A stretch of DNA of 64,000 nucleotides, from positions 1-64,000 of the forward strand of contig NZ_PVWK01000158.1 in the NCBI RefSeq assembly GCF_003003795.1. Reading direction: 5' to 3'. The notes under the pieces were generated by a model. The model saw only the letters and a list, made by a program, of their open reading frames with translations, was not told the DNA's origin and ran no database searches. Positions 38,206 through 46,576 of the stretch are shown piece after piece. The position numbers were made by a program, and so were the translations under genes. Origin of the DNA: Stenomitos frigidus ULC18. GTDB lineage: Bacteria > Cyanobacteriota > Cyanobacteriia > Leptolyngbyales > Leptolyngbyaceae. Numbering within the stretch: position 1 is the stretch's first letter; every line of letters starts with the position of its first letter.

Positions 38206-38605
38206 CAGTAAACCCGAAACAATCTTACAGCAAAGGTATTAACTGGCAAAGGCACAAGAGAATCGGGCTTTGTGACCCGATCGCGGTAGATAAACGCCAA
38301 GAGAGCAGTCTGTTCAACAAACAATACGAGATGACATTACTTGGCTAAAAAATGAGACTTCAGGTAGTAAGGATGACATGAGCAGGATGTACGCTACAAC
38401 ACCTGAGCTTCTTATACACACAACATTTACTTAGGAGCCGCTAAATCATGCACTAGGTTCAAAACCGTGATCGATAATACGCCAATCAGAGACTATCGTC
38501 AGGAGCTTTAACAGTTTCTCTTTAAGCGCGAATCCTGACAAGCAGTTACCCACCCTGAACAGAGTAAGCATTTTAGCCGATCAGACCGAGCAAACTGCGA
38601 CATTA
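38206..38605. other. Divergent intergenic region, DUF3370 / MORN gene
   Basis: 400 bp without a supported gene; it must hold both divergent promoters. No repeat or clear operator was recognised. Confidence 0.5.
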
Positions 38606-39391
38606 ATGCAACATTTTGCACAGCTCTTTGAGGAGAGAATTTTGTTTGAACATGTTCCGGCTTTCCGTTTGAGCCTCATGATACTGACCGCGGTTAGTAT
38701 CACTAGCTTAAGTTATGTCCGTGATGCCCTCTTTGCACCCGCGATCGCACAAGCAACTGAATCGGGCAATTACTGTCAAGGGCGATCGCGTGATGGCTTA
38801 ATTAACGGCAAAGCCGTCTGCACGTTTCCCAGTGGCAATCGTTATGAAGGTGACCTACACGATAGTAGGCGGCAGGGCAAAGGAACCTTTAGTTTTGCCA
38901 ACGGCGCTCGCTGCGATGGTGAATTTAAAAATGATTTACTCAATGGCAAAGGAATCTGCATTTTTCCGAGCGGGAACCGTTATGAAGGCGAGTTTCGTGA
39001 CGGCAATCGTGACGGTAAGGGCACCTTTAGTTTTGCTGACGGCAGTCGTTGTAGCGGTGAGTTTCGAAACAATTTGCTCAATGGAAATGGCGTTTGCACG
39101 TTTCCTGGTGGAAACCGCTTTGAAGGCAACTTTCAGGACAGTCGTCGCCAGGGCAAGGGCGTGTTTACCTTCGCCAACGGCATTCGTTGCGAAGGGGACT
39201 TTCGCAATGAAGTGCTGAATGGCTTTGGCACTTGCACCTTCCCTAGTGGTAACCGCTATGAGGGTGAGTTTCGCGACGGCAGACCCAATGGCAGAGGTAC
39301 TTACATTTTTGCTGATGACACTCGCATTGAAGGTGTTTGGCGAGACGGCAAGTATTTCAAAACCCCTAAAAATGGGCGGTTGCAAAGCTGA
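38606..39391 (+). CDS. MORN-repeat protein with eight repeats
   Basis: A 261-residue protein with a hydrophobic N-terminal region (about 20-50, likely signal or anchor, ending ...PAIAQA). From 38807 to 39358 there are eight 23-residue MORN repeats that alternate between two kinds: odd ones read xCxFPSGNRYEGxFxD, even ones TFxFANGxRCxGxFxN. Each pair thus has two Cys in fixed places. MORN repeats often mediate lipid or protein contacts; the function here is unknown. Confidence 0.88.
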   Translation: MQHFAQLFEERILFEHVPAFRLSLMILTAVSITSLSYVRDALFAPAIAQATESGNYCQGRSRDGLINGKAVCTFPSGNRYEGDLHDSRRQGKGTFSFANGARCDGEFKNDLLNGKGICIFPSGNRYEGEFRDGNRDGKGTFSFADGSRCSGEFRNNLLNGNGVCTFPGGNRFEGNFQDSRRQGKGVFTFANGIRCEGDFRNEVLNGFGTCTFPSGNRYEGEFRDGRPNGRGTYIFADDTRIEGVWRDGKYFKTPKNGRLQS

Positions 39392-39541
39392 GTCAGGGCA
39401 CCTGTTTTTTTCCTTGAGAGTTTTTGCGTTTTCTGAAGCGTCCCGTCTCAATTATTGCTCTTTGTAAGGATCGCTGTATCTCACAGCACATCTTCCCTTA
39501 GACTAAATTGTCTTCAGCCTTTAAGCATCTTAGGTAAACAC

Positions 39542-39856
39542 ATGCCACACCTTTCCTGGCACGATTATTTAACGATTCTTTCGTTCTTTGCGTCGATCGT
39601 GGGTATAGCGCTTCTCTTTAAAGGTAGTCAGGCACATGAGAGCGACTGGGAAACTACCGATCGCGTATTAATGTTAATGACTTTTACCTATTGGCTAGTT
39701 TACTGCGTGACCGCTGGCTTACAGCAGTTTATTTTGCCCCAGTGGGAGGTACTGCTATGGAGCGTGAAGCTAACAGGTGTGCTTGCTTATTTGCTAACAG
39801 CAGCTTGTGTGCTCAGCTTACCCCTGCATCGCGTTTCCATACGCCAACCGGAGTAG
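39542..39856 (+). CDS. Small three-helix membrane protein, unrecognised
   Basis: About 104 residues from ATG 39542 (MPHLSWHDYLTIL). Three hydrophobic segments are seen (about 8-25, 42-65, 72-93). The frame is open from 39455, but the earlier part is not protein-like. I do not recognise a family. It lies downstream of the MORN gene on the same strand, 150 bp away. Confidence 0.6.
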   Translation: MPHLSWHDYLTILSFFASIVGIALLFKGSQAHESDWETTDRVLMLMTFTYWLVYCVTAGLQQFILPQWEVLLWSVKLTGVLAYLLTAACVLSLPLHRVSIRQPE

Positions 39857-39935
39857 TACGTGTTGATTGGTTAAAGGGTGGTATTAGTTGTTGGTTAAAA
39901 GTCGTTTGAGACCGTAAATAACTAACAACTAAGCC

Positions 39936-40439
39936 TTAATTTTGCTTGTGGCTCAGATCGGCTAAGAGTTCGATCGTGCTCATACGAAAACCACAAGACT
40001 GGAACAATCGTCGGGCGGCCTCATTGGCAACAGCGGTCTCTCGTCGAACCTGTGCAATCCCTTTGTCCCGAAAGGCCTGTAATGCCCGTTCGACGAGTGG
40101 CCGCCCCAACCCTAATTGAGGATGAGTGGGCTCTACCGAGAGATCGTGAATGAAGCCAAATGCTTGAAGTCGATAAATGGGGATTTCTGCTTCGATCGTA
40201 GCAACGAGAAAAGCTACGAGCTCAACCACTTGATCACGATCGCCTGGTTCTCGCTCAGCCACCAAGAAAATACTTCGATCGCTGGCTGCCTGCTGCGCTA
40301 AGCAGCGTCTGTAGCGCTCAGCGGGATTGGGCAAAAAACCGTATTTGGCAGCATCCCACACCTCGTGCAGAGCGCAGATTTGAGCCACCATGGGCAGCAC
40401 TGCAGGCACATCAGCAGGAGTGGCGGGTCGAATTTGCAT
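39936..40439 (-). CDS. GNAT family N-acetyltransferase
   Basis: 167 residues. The N-terminus IRPATPADVPAVLPMV and the acetyl-CoA site HPQLGLGRPLVERAL with NEAARRLFQSCGFRMS are typical GNAT elements. Substrate unknown. It follows the DUF2103-like gene by ten bases on the same strand, so the two are likely co-transcribed. Confidence 0.88.
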   Translation of the reverse strand: MQIRPATPADVPAVLPMVAQICALHEVWDAAKYGFLPNPAERYRRCLAQQAASDRSIFLVAEREPGDRDQVVELVAFLVATIEAEIPIYRLQAFGFIHDLSVEPTHPQLGLGRPLVERALQAFRDKGIAQVRRETAVANEAARRLFQSCGFRMSTIELLADLSHKQN

Positions 40440-40448
40440 GACGATTCG

Positions 40449-40745
40449 CTACCGATGTTTGATCACGTGGTCAATCGCCGCTTCGAGCTGATCTTGCAGC
40501 AAGGTAGTCAAAATGAAGACTTCCTGCACTGTCTTGCCTTGTCGTGCGATCACCTTAAAGCCACCGCGAATGGGTACCGATATTTTGAGCACCATTTTGG
40601 GCGCGTGAGAGCGCACTGGGCCAATTACCCCCGGGGTGATCGTCTGAATGCCTTCCTGACGGATTAAGCGTTCCAGAAGCGGAATCAGTCCAGGGATATG
40701 GGTGGAGTGATTGAGGACAAGTCTGCCGCCTTGAGAACTGCTCAT
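40449..40745 (-). CDS. DUF2103-like conserved protein
   Basis: 98 residues, cytosolic. Conserved-looking stretches are RLVLNHSTHIPGLIPLLERL, ITPGVIGPVRSH and LKISVPIRGGFKVIARQGKTVQEVFILT. I recall this as DUF2103, annotated in databases as a predicted metal-binding protein; the His residues near the N-terminus would fit, but this is from memory. First gene of a pair with the GNAT protein. Confidence 0.7.
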   Translation of the reverse strand: MSSSQGGRLVLNHSTHIPGLIPLLERLIRQEGIQTITPGVIGPVRSHAPKMVLKISVPIRGGFKVIARQGKTVQEVFILTTLLQDQLEAAIDHVIKHR

Positions 40746-40931
40746 GGGAAGGGTGAAAAAGGTTAGGATGTCGTTCTTACAGGTTGATTGAGCGGTTCTT
40801 GAGTGCGTTCTGCAGCCTGCGTTGCTCTTGAGACTTTGGTTTAACGGAAGCGATCGGCCGTTAGTCGTTAGCCGTTGAAAGCCAATCCAGACCTCAACAT
40901 TGATCGCTGCAGACTCATCGCCACAACAAAG

Positions 40932-41258
40932 CTAAGCCGCCTCCAAGGGAGCCATTGTCAAGCCTTCCATGCCAAGCTGCATGTGGTAGAGTTCTGCCTG
41001 TTCTTGAGGCCCAACCCAAACGATCGCCTGTCCTTCAAAGTGAATCTGGTTCGTCAGTTCCCAAGCACGATCGGGTGTCATCCCTGGAATATGTTCTAGA
41101 AGACTTTCAGACACATGCTGGAAGGTGTTGAAATCATCATTAAGCACAATGATTTTGAAATTAGGGTAATGCTGGCGAGTCACTTCGCTCGATCGTGAAG
41201 GAGCCACCGTTGGCGCAGCGGCTATTGCAGAGAGAACCGCCGAGTGAGTCATAGCCAT
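40932..41258 (-). CDS. clpS: ClpS-family protease adaptor
   Basis: Adaptor that delivers N-degron substrates to the Clp protease. The core (about 32-108) reads FKIIVLNDDFNTFQHVSESLLEHIPGM, TNQIHFEGQAIVWVGPQEQAELYHMQL; the NDDFNTF motif lies in the substrate pocket. ATG 41258 (MAMTHSAVL) is preferred to the longer open frame at 41294. Cyanobacteria usually have two ClpS paralogues and I cannot say which this is. Confidence 0.9.
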   Translation of the reverse strand: MAMTHSAVLSAIAAAPTVAPSRSSEVTRQHYPNFKIIVLNDDFNTFQHVSESLLEHIPGMTPDRAWELTNQIHFEGQAIVWVGPQEQAELYHMQLGMEGLTMAPLEAA

Positions 41259-41431
41259 AGAGAATTTACCAAAAAAGCACCAGCCACTAGCCACTAGCAG
41301 CGTTTATGTTTTTATCCTAACCCAGTGGTTCGCTTCCAAACGTGCAAATTGCTGAGCCGATGATCAAGCGTTGGTCTACACGGAGAAAGGCTCGTTAAGA
41401 CGCTTGGACCTAGTACTGAATGCCTGTCTAA

Positions 41432-41556
41432 GGGGCTGTAAAGAAATAACGTCATAGTTTTAAGCGTTCAGCCGTTAGCTATCAGCTGTCAGCTTTTCTC
41501 TAATTGCTGAACGCTGATCGCTCAGCCAAAATGTGCAGTTATTTTTTGACAAGTCC
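41432..41556. mobile_element. MITE, copy 2, with TAA target duplication
   Basis: Same ends as the element at 36477: GGGGCTGTAAAGAAATAAC at the left and GCAGTTATTTTTTGACAAGTCC at its right (given in part). TAA flanks both sides (41429-41431 and 41557-41559). The interior again is a hairpin of GTTCAGC/GCTGAAC-type heptamer repeats, but with a different sequence from copy 1. Confidence 0.82.
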
Positions 41557-41636
41557 TAAGGTTGCTGGTGAGACTAGCGCCTTGGCTTGTAACCGCCAGC
41601 TATCAGCTTTGCTCCGCCCGTTAAGGTCTGAGCGCT

Positions 41637-43400
41637 TTAGACCCGTTGACGTGAGAACAGCACCATGATCGCTCCCAAGCTCACTAGTAATGGAGTGAGC
41701 CAATCGCCCCAGCGGACATACAGTGTCTGTGTCTGACGGCGAAAAATGGTTGCTACATGGGTTTGATAGGTATGTGGTTGCGATCGCCACTCTACATGAC
41801 CATGAGGAGTAACAAAGCCAGAATAGCCTGTGTTGGTGGCACGGACTGCCCAGCGATCGGTCTCGATGGCTCGCATAATGTCTTGCGCCTGGTGCTGCGC
41901 CATCAGCACTTCGCTGTAAGGGTCCAGGTTCGATGCGGTCAAGATGAACTGTCCCCCTGCTGCTGCCTGCGATCGAAACACTTCAGGGAACGCAGAATCG
42001 TAGCAAATGCTGGCGATCGCCCGTCCAAACGGCGTCTCAAACTGTTGTCGGAAGGCTCCTGGTTGTCCATTCTCCGTAATCGGGGAGAGAATGCTGATCA
42101 TGCCCCCCAGAAGGTTCTGAAAGGGAATATATTCACCTAACGGCACAAGCTTAATTTTGTCGTAACGGCTTGCGGTAGTGCCATCACTGGCAATAGCCAC
42201 CAAGCTACGAGCAATGCCACCGTTCTGTGCTGTAAAGGTTCCCAGCCAAAGCAGAGTGCCGCGCTCCAACACCGCTTGATAGAGGGGGCTACGGAGCCTA
42301 TTCGATTCATTCCACAAAAACGGCAAAGCGCCCTCTGGTGTAAGCACGGCATCTACACCCTCAGCAACCAACGTCTCATAGCCATTGGTATACCCCTTGG
42401 TTGCTTTCTGAATACCCTCACTCCCTAATTTGATGCGCGTAGGCACATTGCCTTGAATGATGCCCACCTTAAGCGCTGCTCCATTTGTCGATGACAGTGA
42501 ACGGGCGTAGAGTGCATAACCCAGCAAATGCACAGCAATGAGGAGTATGGCAGCGAAGGATAGCAGGGTAACGGCTTTGAGTTTTGAGTTTTGAGTAGTG
42601 CTTGGCGCCGCTACGCTAGAGAGTTTTGAGTTTTGAGTAGTGCTAGAGAGTTTTGAGGTTTGAGTGGTTAACGGCTGACGGCTGACGGCTGACAGCTGAT
42701 AGCTCATCCACACCTCAGCTAACAGCCCATTAACAGCCACGATCGCCGCTGTCACTCCAGAGGTGCCAGAGAGTTGACCCAGATGCAATAAGGCCAGGTT
42801 GCCTGGACTTTGAGTGTAAGCAAGTGACGTCCAACCCAGCGGACCCAAACTCCAAAACCATTCCAGACCACACCAAAGCGCGGTGCCCACCAACACTCTG
42901 CGAAGCGAAGCAAACGGTAATGGAAAGCGATGAAGATCCAGGGCTAGAGGATGAAGGAGGCAAAAAGGGGGCTTGTGCTCGATCGCCTGGCCTTCATTAC
43001 TAAAACCTTCGAGCTGTTGTAGAAGCCATGCCCAAACGATGACTAGCGCTGCGCCCCAAAGTGTGATGAAGCCCCAACAGAAAAGCACGATCGCGATGCT
43101 TGCCAGCCACGGTACGCCCAGCCAGGTCAATGGGTGCAGCCCTGTAATCCAGGAAAGCGCCAGTCCGTGATAGCCTATGCCCCATGCAAGGGCAAGAAGA
43201 ACTGGCGTCATCCATTTACCCTTTATGCTCCGCTCTGTAATCAGTACCCATAGCGGCGCTAACGCGACCCATGCCAGTGGAAACAGATTGAGTGGGGCGG
43301 GCGCTAAGCCCATCAAGAGACCGCTCCCAACCGCGATCGTCAGAGGCAATAGGTTGGAGCGGAACGAAGCGGGACGATCGCCCCGCAAAGGGTGCCACAT
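41637..43400 (-). CDS. lnt: Apolipoprotein N-acyltransferase
   Basis: Inner-membrane enzyme that adds the third acyl chain to lipoproteins. The N-terminal half has about six hydrophobic segments; the C-terminal half is a nitrilase-like domain with catalytic Glu in LTPEGALPF, Lys in YDKIKLVPLGEYIPF and Cys in ICYDSAFPE. ATG 43400 (MWHPLRGD) is used. Between membrane segments, at about residues 230-276, the protein holds low-complexity repeats (TTQNSKLSS twice) encoded by the dispersed repeats of this genome. The frame stays open, so the enzyme may still work. Confidence 0.92.
   Translation of the reverse strand: MWHPLRGDRPASFRSNLLPLTIAVGSGLLMGLAPAPLNLFPLAWVALAPLWVLITERSIKGKWMTPVLLALAWGIGYHGLALSWITGLHPLTWLGVPWLASIAIVLFCWGFITLWGAALVIVWAWLLQQLEGFSNEGQAIEHKPPFCLLHPLALDLHRFPLPFASLRRVLVGTALWCGLEWFWSLGPLGWTSLAYTQSPGNLALLHLGQLSGTSGVTAAIVAVNGLLAEVWMSYQLSAVSRQPLTTQTSKLSSTTQNSKLSSVAAPSTTQNSKLKAVTLLSFAAILLIAVHLLGYALYARSLSSTNGAALKVGIIQGNVPTRIKLGSEGIQKATKGYTNGYETLVAEGVDAVLTPEGALPFLWNESNRLRSPLYQAVLERGTLLWLGTFTAQNGGIARSLVAIASDGTTASRYDKIKLVPLGEYIPFQNLLGGMISILSPITENGQPGAFRQQFETPFGRAIASICYDSAFPEVFRSQAAAGGQFILTASNLDPYSEVLMAQHQAQDIMRAIETDRWAVRATNTGYSGFVTPHGHVEWRSQPHTYQTHVATIFRRQTQTLYVRWGDWLTPLLVSLGAIMVLFSRQRV
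42576..42712. repeat. Dispersed repeat block inside lnt
   Basis: TTTTGAGTTTTGAGTAGTGC occurs here with GAGAGTTTTGAG copies and a GCTGACG/GCTGATA heptamer array. The same GAGTTTTGAGTAGCGCTT sequence occurs in the gap at 54778-54835. The insert keeps the lnt reading frame. Confidence 0.85.
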
Positions 43401-43663
43401 TTTGAACCTTCTACATCTGTTTAAGCACAATCACCACCATACCAAGACGCTTAGATTTGGTCGTCAATCTCGGTTGGGGAGACATAAACCCCATCCATGT
43501 TGAGACCCGGAGTTTTTGAGCATAGTCTAACGGAGTTTGAAGATCCTAACGGGCAGGCTTTCCAGCCATATTTTCGAAACTACGGTTTTCAAGCTGGACG
43601 AGGTATAGATTCAGGATTAATGCCCTAGAATAGGAAAGCTGTCAAAATAAACCATCCACTGCT

Positions 43664-43843
43664 ATGGCTGTTCCTAAGAAGAAAACCTCTAGCTCCAAGC
43701 GCGATCAGCGTAAAGCCACCTGGAAGCGTAAAGCAAACCTGCAGGCGCAACGGGCGCTGTCGATCGGCAAGTCGATCCTGACTGGGCGTGCTGAAGGCTT
43801 TATCTATCCACAAGCTGATGCTGAAGACGAAGAAGAGTCGTAA
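43664..43843 (+). CDS. rpmF: 50S ribosomal protein L32
   Basis: A 59-residue ribosomal protein. It starts [20 protein letters not shown] after the Met, followed by [19 protein letters not shown] and an acidic tail DAEDEEES. This is the cyanobacterial L32 pattern, without the zinc-binding Cys pairs found in some bacteria. It lies 34 bp before the sulfite-oxidase-like gene on the same strand. Confidence 0.94.
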   Translation: MAVPKKKTSSSKRDQRKATWKRKANLQAQRALSIGKSILTGRAEGFIYPQADAEDEEES

Positions 43844-43877
43844 CGTACGCAAAACTCTACTAAAGCCATAGGTTGCC

Positions 43878-44471
43878 ATGCTGGGAAAGTTTTTTCAGAA
43901 ACCAGATCCAGAGCTACAAGATCGCGTCCCGCCCGGTCAGCATCTCGCTAAAGGCTTTCCAGTCCTAACGTATGGTGAAACGCCTCTCGTTCAGTCCAAT
44001 GACTGGCAACTGCGTGTATGGGGCTTGGCAACGCCAGTTATTTTTAGCTGGGATGACCTGATGTCAATGCCGCAAAGTAGCTTTACGGCTGATTTTCATT
44101 GTGTTACAACCTGGTCAAAGCTGGATGTGCAATGGACAGGCGTTAAAGTGACTGATTTTATGCGCCATGTGGAGCTTGACCCCAAGGCAGTGCATCTGAT
44201 GGAGCATTGCTACGGTGGGTACACAACCAACATTGCGATCGACGATTTTTTGCGCGAAGAGAACTTTTTCGCGCACACACTTTTTGGTGAGCCACTCCCG
44301 GCGGAACACGGTGGGCCCTTGCGGTTAGTCGTGCCCCATTTATATGCCTGGAAAAGCGCTAAGTGGCTCAACGGTCTGGAGTTTCTCGACCATGAAGCGT
44401 TAGGCTTTTGGGAACGCAATGGCTACCATCGGCGCGGTGAGCCGTGGGCTGAAGAACGCTACAGCAATTGA
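43878..44471 (+). CDS. Sulfite oxidase-like molybdopterin oxidoreductase
   Basis: Molybdopterin-binding protein of the sulfite oxidase/MsrP fold, 197 residues. C75 in ADFHCVTTWSKLDVQWTGV is the expected molybdenum ligand, and the domain continues through EHCYGGYTTNI, EHGGPLRLVVPHLYAWKSAKWLNGLEF. There is no Tat or other signal peptide and no dimerisation or heme domain, so it is a minimal, probably cytosolic member. Substrate unknown. A moaA gene for the cofactor lies 17 kb away. Confidence 0.88.
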   Translation: MLGKFFQKPDPELQDRVPPGQHLAKGFPVLTYGETPLVQSNDWQLRVWGLATPVIFSWDDLMSMPQSSFTADFHCVTTWSKLDVQWTGVKVTDFMRHVELDPKAVHLMEHCYGGYTTNIAIDDFLREENFFAHTLFGEPLPAEHGGPLRLVVPHLYAWKSAKWLNGLEFLDHEALGFWERNGYHRRGEPWAEERYSN

Positions 44472-44514
44472 CGGTAGTGGTTAAGAACGAACCGTCGTGT
44501 TTCAAGTAAGTGGT

Positions 44515-44560
44515 GCATAAACTGTAAACTCGCTATCGATAGCGAGTTTACAGTTTATGC
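44515..44560. terminator. 46-bp perfect palindrome between convergent genes
   Basis: Positions 44515-44537 are the exact reverse complement of 44538-44560, with no loop and ATCGAT at the centre. It contains the stop codon of the minus-strand kinase gene (44555-44557) and follows the plus-strand sulfite-oxidase-like gene, so it can act as a terminator hairpin for both. Confidence 0.8.
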
Positions 44561-45706
44561 TTGCATTGGCAGACAGACGGTAAAGACGCTGCCTTTGCCA
44601 ACGTCTGACGTGAGGTAAATCTGCCCCTGATGAGCTTCAACGATTTGGCGCGAGAGGTGTAGCCCTAAACCGCTACCAGCGCGCCTGTGGCTACCAGTAA
44701 TAAAACTTTCAAACAGCTTGGGCTGGTCAGCGATCGGAATACCAGGCCCCGTATCAGCGATCTCCAGGACGATCGCGCTCTTCTGGTTGGAGGTTGTCAA
44801 ACGCGCGGTGACAGAACCCGCATCAGTGAACTTAAGCGCATTACCCAGCAGATTAGTAAGAACACGCCGCAACTCGATCCGATCGCCCATCACGAGACCT
44901 GAGGTATGACTGTTCTGTAGAGCCGATTGATCGAGCGTTAGCGTCAGTTTTTTTTCGATCGCGAGTGGTTGTAATTCATCAATGACCGTTTCTGCAAGTT
45001 CCGACAGTTTGACCGATGTAAAATTGAGTGTCTTCCGTCCGGCTTCGTAGCGGTAAACTTCCAGTAACAGATTCACCATCGTCAGCAGATTTTGATTACT
45101 GCGAATCATCGTACCGATGGCTTCACCCATTGCAGGTGGTGGTTCGCCCAGCGCTCCTTGCTGAAACAGGGTTAACATGCGATCGGCGGCAACCAACGGT
45201 GTTCGCAGATCATGCGTCAGACGAGAGACAAAATCCTCACGCTGGCGGGCAATCAAGTCGCGCTCATCGACACTATGCTTGAGACGTAGCAACGATCGTA
45301 CCCGTGCGACGAGTTCATCAAATTCAACGGGTTTACGAATAAAATCATCCGCGCCAATATCTAACCCACGCACAACGCTAGGTTGATCATGAGCCGTGAT
45401 CAATAAGATTGGTAGAAACGGCAGATCGGTATTCTGGCGAATGCGACGCGTTACTTCATACCCATCCATACCTGGCATCATCACGTCTAGCAGCAGCAAA
45501 TCGGGCGGAGTCGCCTCAATGTAGTTGAGTGCTGCACTACCGCTACTCGCGACATCAATGTGATAGCCCTCTTGCTGCAACAGCGTCTGAATCAAAAAAC
45601 AATTATCAGGCAAATCGTCCACAACCAAAATGCGATCGACTCTAACGGAACGAGGCGAGAGCGGCTGGTTCATATTGATCGATCGGGGCGAAAGGGATGG
45701 ACTCAT
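44555..45706 (-). CDS. Hybrid response regulator-histidine kinase
   Basis: Soluble two-component protein with order REC-HisKA-HATPase. From ATG 45706 (MSPSLSPRS) phosphoacceptor D74 lies in LLLLDVMMPG and the autophosphorylated H165 in SRLTHDLRTP. N-box (LGNALKF), G1 (DTGPGIPI) and G2 (GSGLGLHLSRQIVEAH) follow. There is no sensor or membrane domain, so it probably acts within a phosphorelay. The frame is open from TTG 45751; ATG 45673 is another candidate. No cognate regulator is adjacent. Confidence 0.9.
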   Translation of the reverse strand: MSPSLSPRSINMNQPLSPRSVRVDRILVVDDLPDNCFLIQTLLQQEGYHIDVASSGSAALNYIEATPPDLLLLDVMMPGMDGYEVTRRIRQNTDLPFLPILLITAHDQPSVVRGLDIGADDFIRKPVEFDELVARVRSLLRLKHSVDERDLIARQREDFVSRLTHDLRTPLVAADRMLTLFQQGALGEPPPAMGEAIGTMIRSNQNLLTMVNLLLEVYRYEAGRKTLNFTSVKLSELAETVIDELQPLAIEKKLTLTLDQSALQNSHTSGLVMGDRIELRRVLTNLLGNALKFTDAGSVTARLTTSNQKSAIVLEIADTGPGIPIADQPKLFESFITGSHRRAGSGLGLHLSRQIVEAHQGQIYLTSDVGKGSVFTVCLPMQA

Positions 45707-46034
45707 CGGTGTAGGACAAACGATAGCGACAGACAAACTCAACTCAAACAAGATTTAAGCAAGATCATGCTGCTGCAATGCGCCGTTCGGGATCATGGCC
45801 TTAGCGACAAAGCGTTACATATACAGTGGCACAATTTTATACGCTGACACCTTTATGCACGTCACTCTCAGGAGAGATTTTCTGGTATGGGTCATACGCT
45901 AAACCAAGACAAGAGACGTTAAATCTAGCAGCGAGATTCTGTTGACCCATGAGAAATCCAGCTAAGATAAGTAAGCTGATTTAATTTCTTCAACAACTTC
46001 AATTAGCGTATCCCTAAATCTGGCGGCTTGGCTG

Positions 46035-46538
46035 GTGAATGCAGAGAGAGCGAGACGTGAGGTAGCGCTTACGGATACAGACAAGCATGGCGATCGCTCA
46101 CAGTCCCTTGCCGACCCGGCACTGCCTGACGAACTTCCCTTTATGCTGCCCTTAGCGCCCCTGGCTGTGATGTCCATTCAGCAGTTACCGCCTGCTGCCC
46201 TGGCATACCTGGGAGACGCTGTTTACGAACTCTATGTTCGACGTTTTTATCTCCTACCACCTAAACGGCTTCAGTCCTATCACAGTCAAGTTGTGGCTCA
46301 AGTGAGGGCAGAGCGGCAGGCAGACCATTTGCGATCGCTCATGCCGTCCTTAACAGAGACCGAGTTGGAATTTGTGAAGCGTGGGCGCAATGCGGCAACC
46401 GGACGCCCCAAGCGAGTTGATCTCAGCGTTTACCAGCAGGCAACAAGCCTAGAAACCCTGATCGGCTACCTTTATCTCACTAACCCACAGCGCTTGGTAC
46501 AGCTGTTAGCACAACTAGAGTTTGACCGACCCATTTAG
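46035..46538 (+). CDS. mrnC: Mini-ribonuclease III
   Basis: RNase III-like protein without dsRNA-binding domain, which in Bacillus matures 23S rRNA ends. The domain has [22 protein letters not shown] with the catalytic Asp, and [33 protein letters not shown]. The N-terminal 45 residues are variable and ATG 46170 (MSIQQLPP) is a serious alternative to GTG 46035. It is followed by rlmB after 38 bp, so the two 23S rRNA genes likely form an operon. Confidence 0.9.
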   Translation: MNAERARREVALTDTDKHGDRSQSLADPALPDELPFMLPLAPLAVMSIQQLPPAALAYLGDAVYELYVRRFYLLPPKRLQSYHSQVVAQVRAERQADHLRSLMPSLTETELEFVKRGRNAATGRPKRVDLSVYQQATSLETLIGYLYLTNPQRLVQLLAQLEFDRPI

Positions 46539-46576
46539 GACATTCAGTCTTATTCGCTTACTTCTTCCGTAACATC

